Notes under the pieces: generated by a model
Told to the model about the DNA's origin: nothing
Databases searched by the model: none
Seen by the model: the letters and a program-made list of their open reading frames with translations, nothing else
Assembly (NCBI GenBank): GCA_024690445.1
Contig: JAILPD010000126.1
Coordinates: 1 to 16,511, forward strand
DNA: 16,511 nt
Direction of reading: 5' to 3'
DNA from: Acholeplasmatales bacterium
GTDB lineage: Bacteria; Bacillota_I; Bacilli_A; Acholeplasmatales; Anaeroplasmataceae
Program-made: the position numbers and the translations under genes
Part shown: in pieces, positions 15,193 to 16,511 of the stretch
Position numbering within the stretch: position 1 is the stretch's first letter
Layout of the letters: every line of letters begins with the position of its first letter

Positions 15193-16511
15193 ATGATATT
15201 TGATGGATATGAATTAAAGGATTATATTGTAAGAGCCCTTAAAGATTTAAAATTTACATCATTTACACCTGTTCAAAAGGAAGTATTTAATGAAATTAAA
15301 TCTGGTAAGAATATTTTAGCTAAAAGTAAGACTGGCTCTGGTAAGACTCATGCCTTTTTAATACCTATTTTTAATGATTTAGACATAAATTCAAATGATA
15401 TTTTCGCAACTATCATTGCCCCAACAAGAGAGCTTGCAAGCCAAATTTATAAGATGGCTCAGCATATTGCCTCATTCTCAGATAAGACTATTAATATTAA
15501 ATTATTCGTAAGTGGTTCTGATAGAGAGCGTGAAATAGAAAAATTAAATAAATCACAGCCTCATATAGTTATTGGAACACCTGGTAAGATTAAGGATTTA
15601 TCTATTACTACAAATGCTTTAAAGGTTTATACATCTAAATATGTAGTAGTAGATGAAGTAGATATGACATTCCAAGAAGGATTCTTAGATGATGTTGATA
15701 ATATCTTAAGTGTATCAAGTGATGCTAAGCTGATGTTCTTTAGCGCAACTATCGCAGCATCAATTGAGCCATTTTTGAAAAAATATATGACTAATGTTTC
15801 TAAGATTGATATTAATAATACAAATGATACAAAGATAGAACACATTTGGATTCCTTTAAAGCATAAGGAAAGAATAGATGTATTAGTTGGATTATTAGAT
15901 ACTATCAATCCTTATTTATGTATTATCTTTGTTAATAAAAAGGAAACTGTTAATGTGGTAGCATCTAAGCTGTCTAGCTTAGGATATTTTGTTGGTGTAA
16001 TGCATGGTGATTTATCAGCAAGAGAAAGAAAAAGAGTATTAACTGATGCTAAGGCATTAAAATATCAATTTATTGTTGCCACTGACCTAGCTGCTCGTGG
16101 TATTGATATTGAGGGTGTATCTCATATTATTAATTATGAATTACCTAGTGATTATGAATTCTATTTACATAGATCAGGAAGAACTGGTAGAATGCATCTA
16201 GATGGAATTGTATATTCTTTATATGATGAAATAGATGATACTTATTTAGATAATCTAAATGCCAAAGGCATTAAGCCTAAATATTATGAGCTAAAAAATG
16301 GTGAGATTATAGAATATAAGGGAAGAAATACTAGAGCTCAAAGAATTAAGCCTAAGACTGATTATCAAAAAGAAGCGGCTAAATTTATTCCAAAGACTGA
16401 AAAAAAGCCTGGCTATAAGAAAAAAAGACAAGCTCAAATTGATGAGCTTGCTCAAAGATTAAAAAGAAATGATATGAAGAATAAGAAGAAGAGACACGCT
16501 AAACCAAAGAT
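15193..16511 (+). CDS. DEAD-box family RNA helicase, CshB-like (3' end outside window)
   Basis: The frame encodes 439 residues to the window edge with no stop codon. Motifs: Q motif FTPVQ (24-28), Walker A KSKTGSGKT (44-52), PTREL (78-82), TPGK (129-132), DEVD instead of DEAD (154-157), SAT (184-186), AARGID (300-305) and HRSGRTGR (326-333). The C-terminus is a strongly basic tail (about 380 onward, rich in KK and KR), the layout of CshB, a cold-shock RNA helicase of Bacilli thought to help resolve mRNA and rRNA structure at low temperature. GGAGG lies 8 nt before the ATG. It differs from the helicase at 1492-3153 by lacking a DbpA-type domain within the visible part. The CshB assignment rests on overall layout and is tentative. 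Confidence 0.9.
   Translation, partial: MIFDGYELKDYIVRALKDLKFTSFTPVQKEVFNEIKSGKNILAKSKTGSGKTHAFLIPIFNDLDINSNDIFATIIAPTRELASQIYKMAQHIASFSDKTINIKLFVSGSDREREIEKLNKSQPHIVIGTPGKIKDLSITTNALKVYTSKYVVVDEVDMTFQEGFLDDVDNILSVSSDAKLMFFSATIAASIEPFLKKYMTNVSKIDINNTNDTKIEHIWIPLKHKERIDVLVGLLDTINPYLCIIFVNKKETVNVVASKLSSLGYFVGVMHGDLSARERKRVLTDAKALKYQFIVATDLAARGIDIEGVSHIINYELPSDYEFYLHRSGRTGRMHLDGIVYSLYDEIDDTYLDNLNAKGIKPKYYELKNGEIIEYKGRNTRAQRIKPKTDYQKEAAKFIPKTEKKPGYKKKRQAQIDELAQRLKRNDMKNKKKRHAKPK

Noticed and set aside
1..16511. Use of TGA as tryptophan (genetic code 4).
   Set aside because: All conserved genes are full length with TGG at Trp positions, and no gene needs a TGA readthrough. Only the absence of TGA is notable.

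Overview
The window is a compact, strongly AT-rich stretch of core bacterial genome. Gene content and order (rpmI-rplT, a T-box-led hisS-aspS operon, nusB-xseA-xseB-tlyA-recN, dinB), AGGAGG-type ribosome binding sites and TTGNNN-17-TATAAT promoters point to a low-GC Firmicute. It probably belongs to the Bacilli/Erysipelotrichia/Mollicutes side, and possibly to an uncultured gut lineage with a reduced genome; that placement is inference. All 17 genes whose stop codon lies in the window end in TAA or TAG. Every tryptophan codon I checked is TGG, so TGA appears neither as stop nor as Trp. No mobile element, CRISPR array, tRNA or rRNA gene is visible.

Layout. 1-875: the 3' end of rpmI, then rplT (L20 with a long Lys/Ala-rich tail ending in a Rho-N/SAP-like module), closed by a terminator. 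877-1243: a small three-helix membrane protein with its own promoter. 1247-1475: a promoter, a roughly 190-nt structured RNA with a closing stem and 6S-like rod architecture, and an intrinsic terminator. 1492-4897: a DEAD-box RNA helicase with a DbpA-type RNA-binding domain, rsmD, and an unrecognised 399-residue protein with an acidic tail. 4904-8391: a good promoter, a T-box leader, a GNAT acetyltransferase starting 2 nt after the terminator U-tract, hisS, and an archaeal-type aspS without the bacterial insertion domain. 8421-12808: nusB-xseA-xseB-tlyA-recN, tightly packed and ending at a bidirectional terminator shared with the opposite strand. 12795-13857 (minus): a one-helix small protein followed by a Cof-type HAD phosphatase. 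13944-15140: dinB. 15193-16511: a second DEAD-box helicase (CshB-like, with DEVD), cut by the window end.

Function. The theme is translation and RNA maintenance: ribosomal proteins, 16S/23S rRNA methyltransferases (RsmD, TlyA), NusB antitermination, two RNA helicases and two aminoacyl-tRNA synthetases. DNA repair (ExoVII, RecN, Pol IV) is interleaved. Two operons are headed by structured RNA leaders with terminators: the clear T-box before GNAT-hisS-aspS, and the unassigned RNA before the helicase operon. The second is the best candidate for something undescribed.
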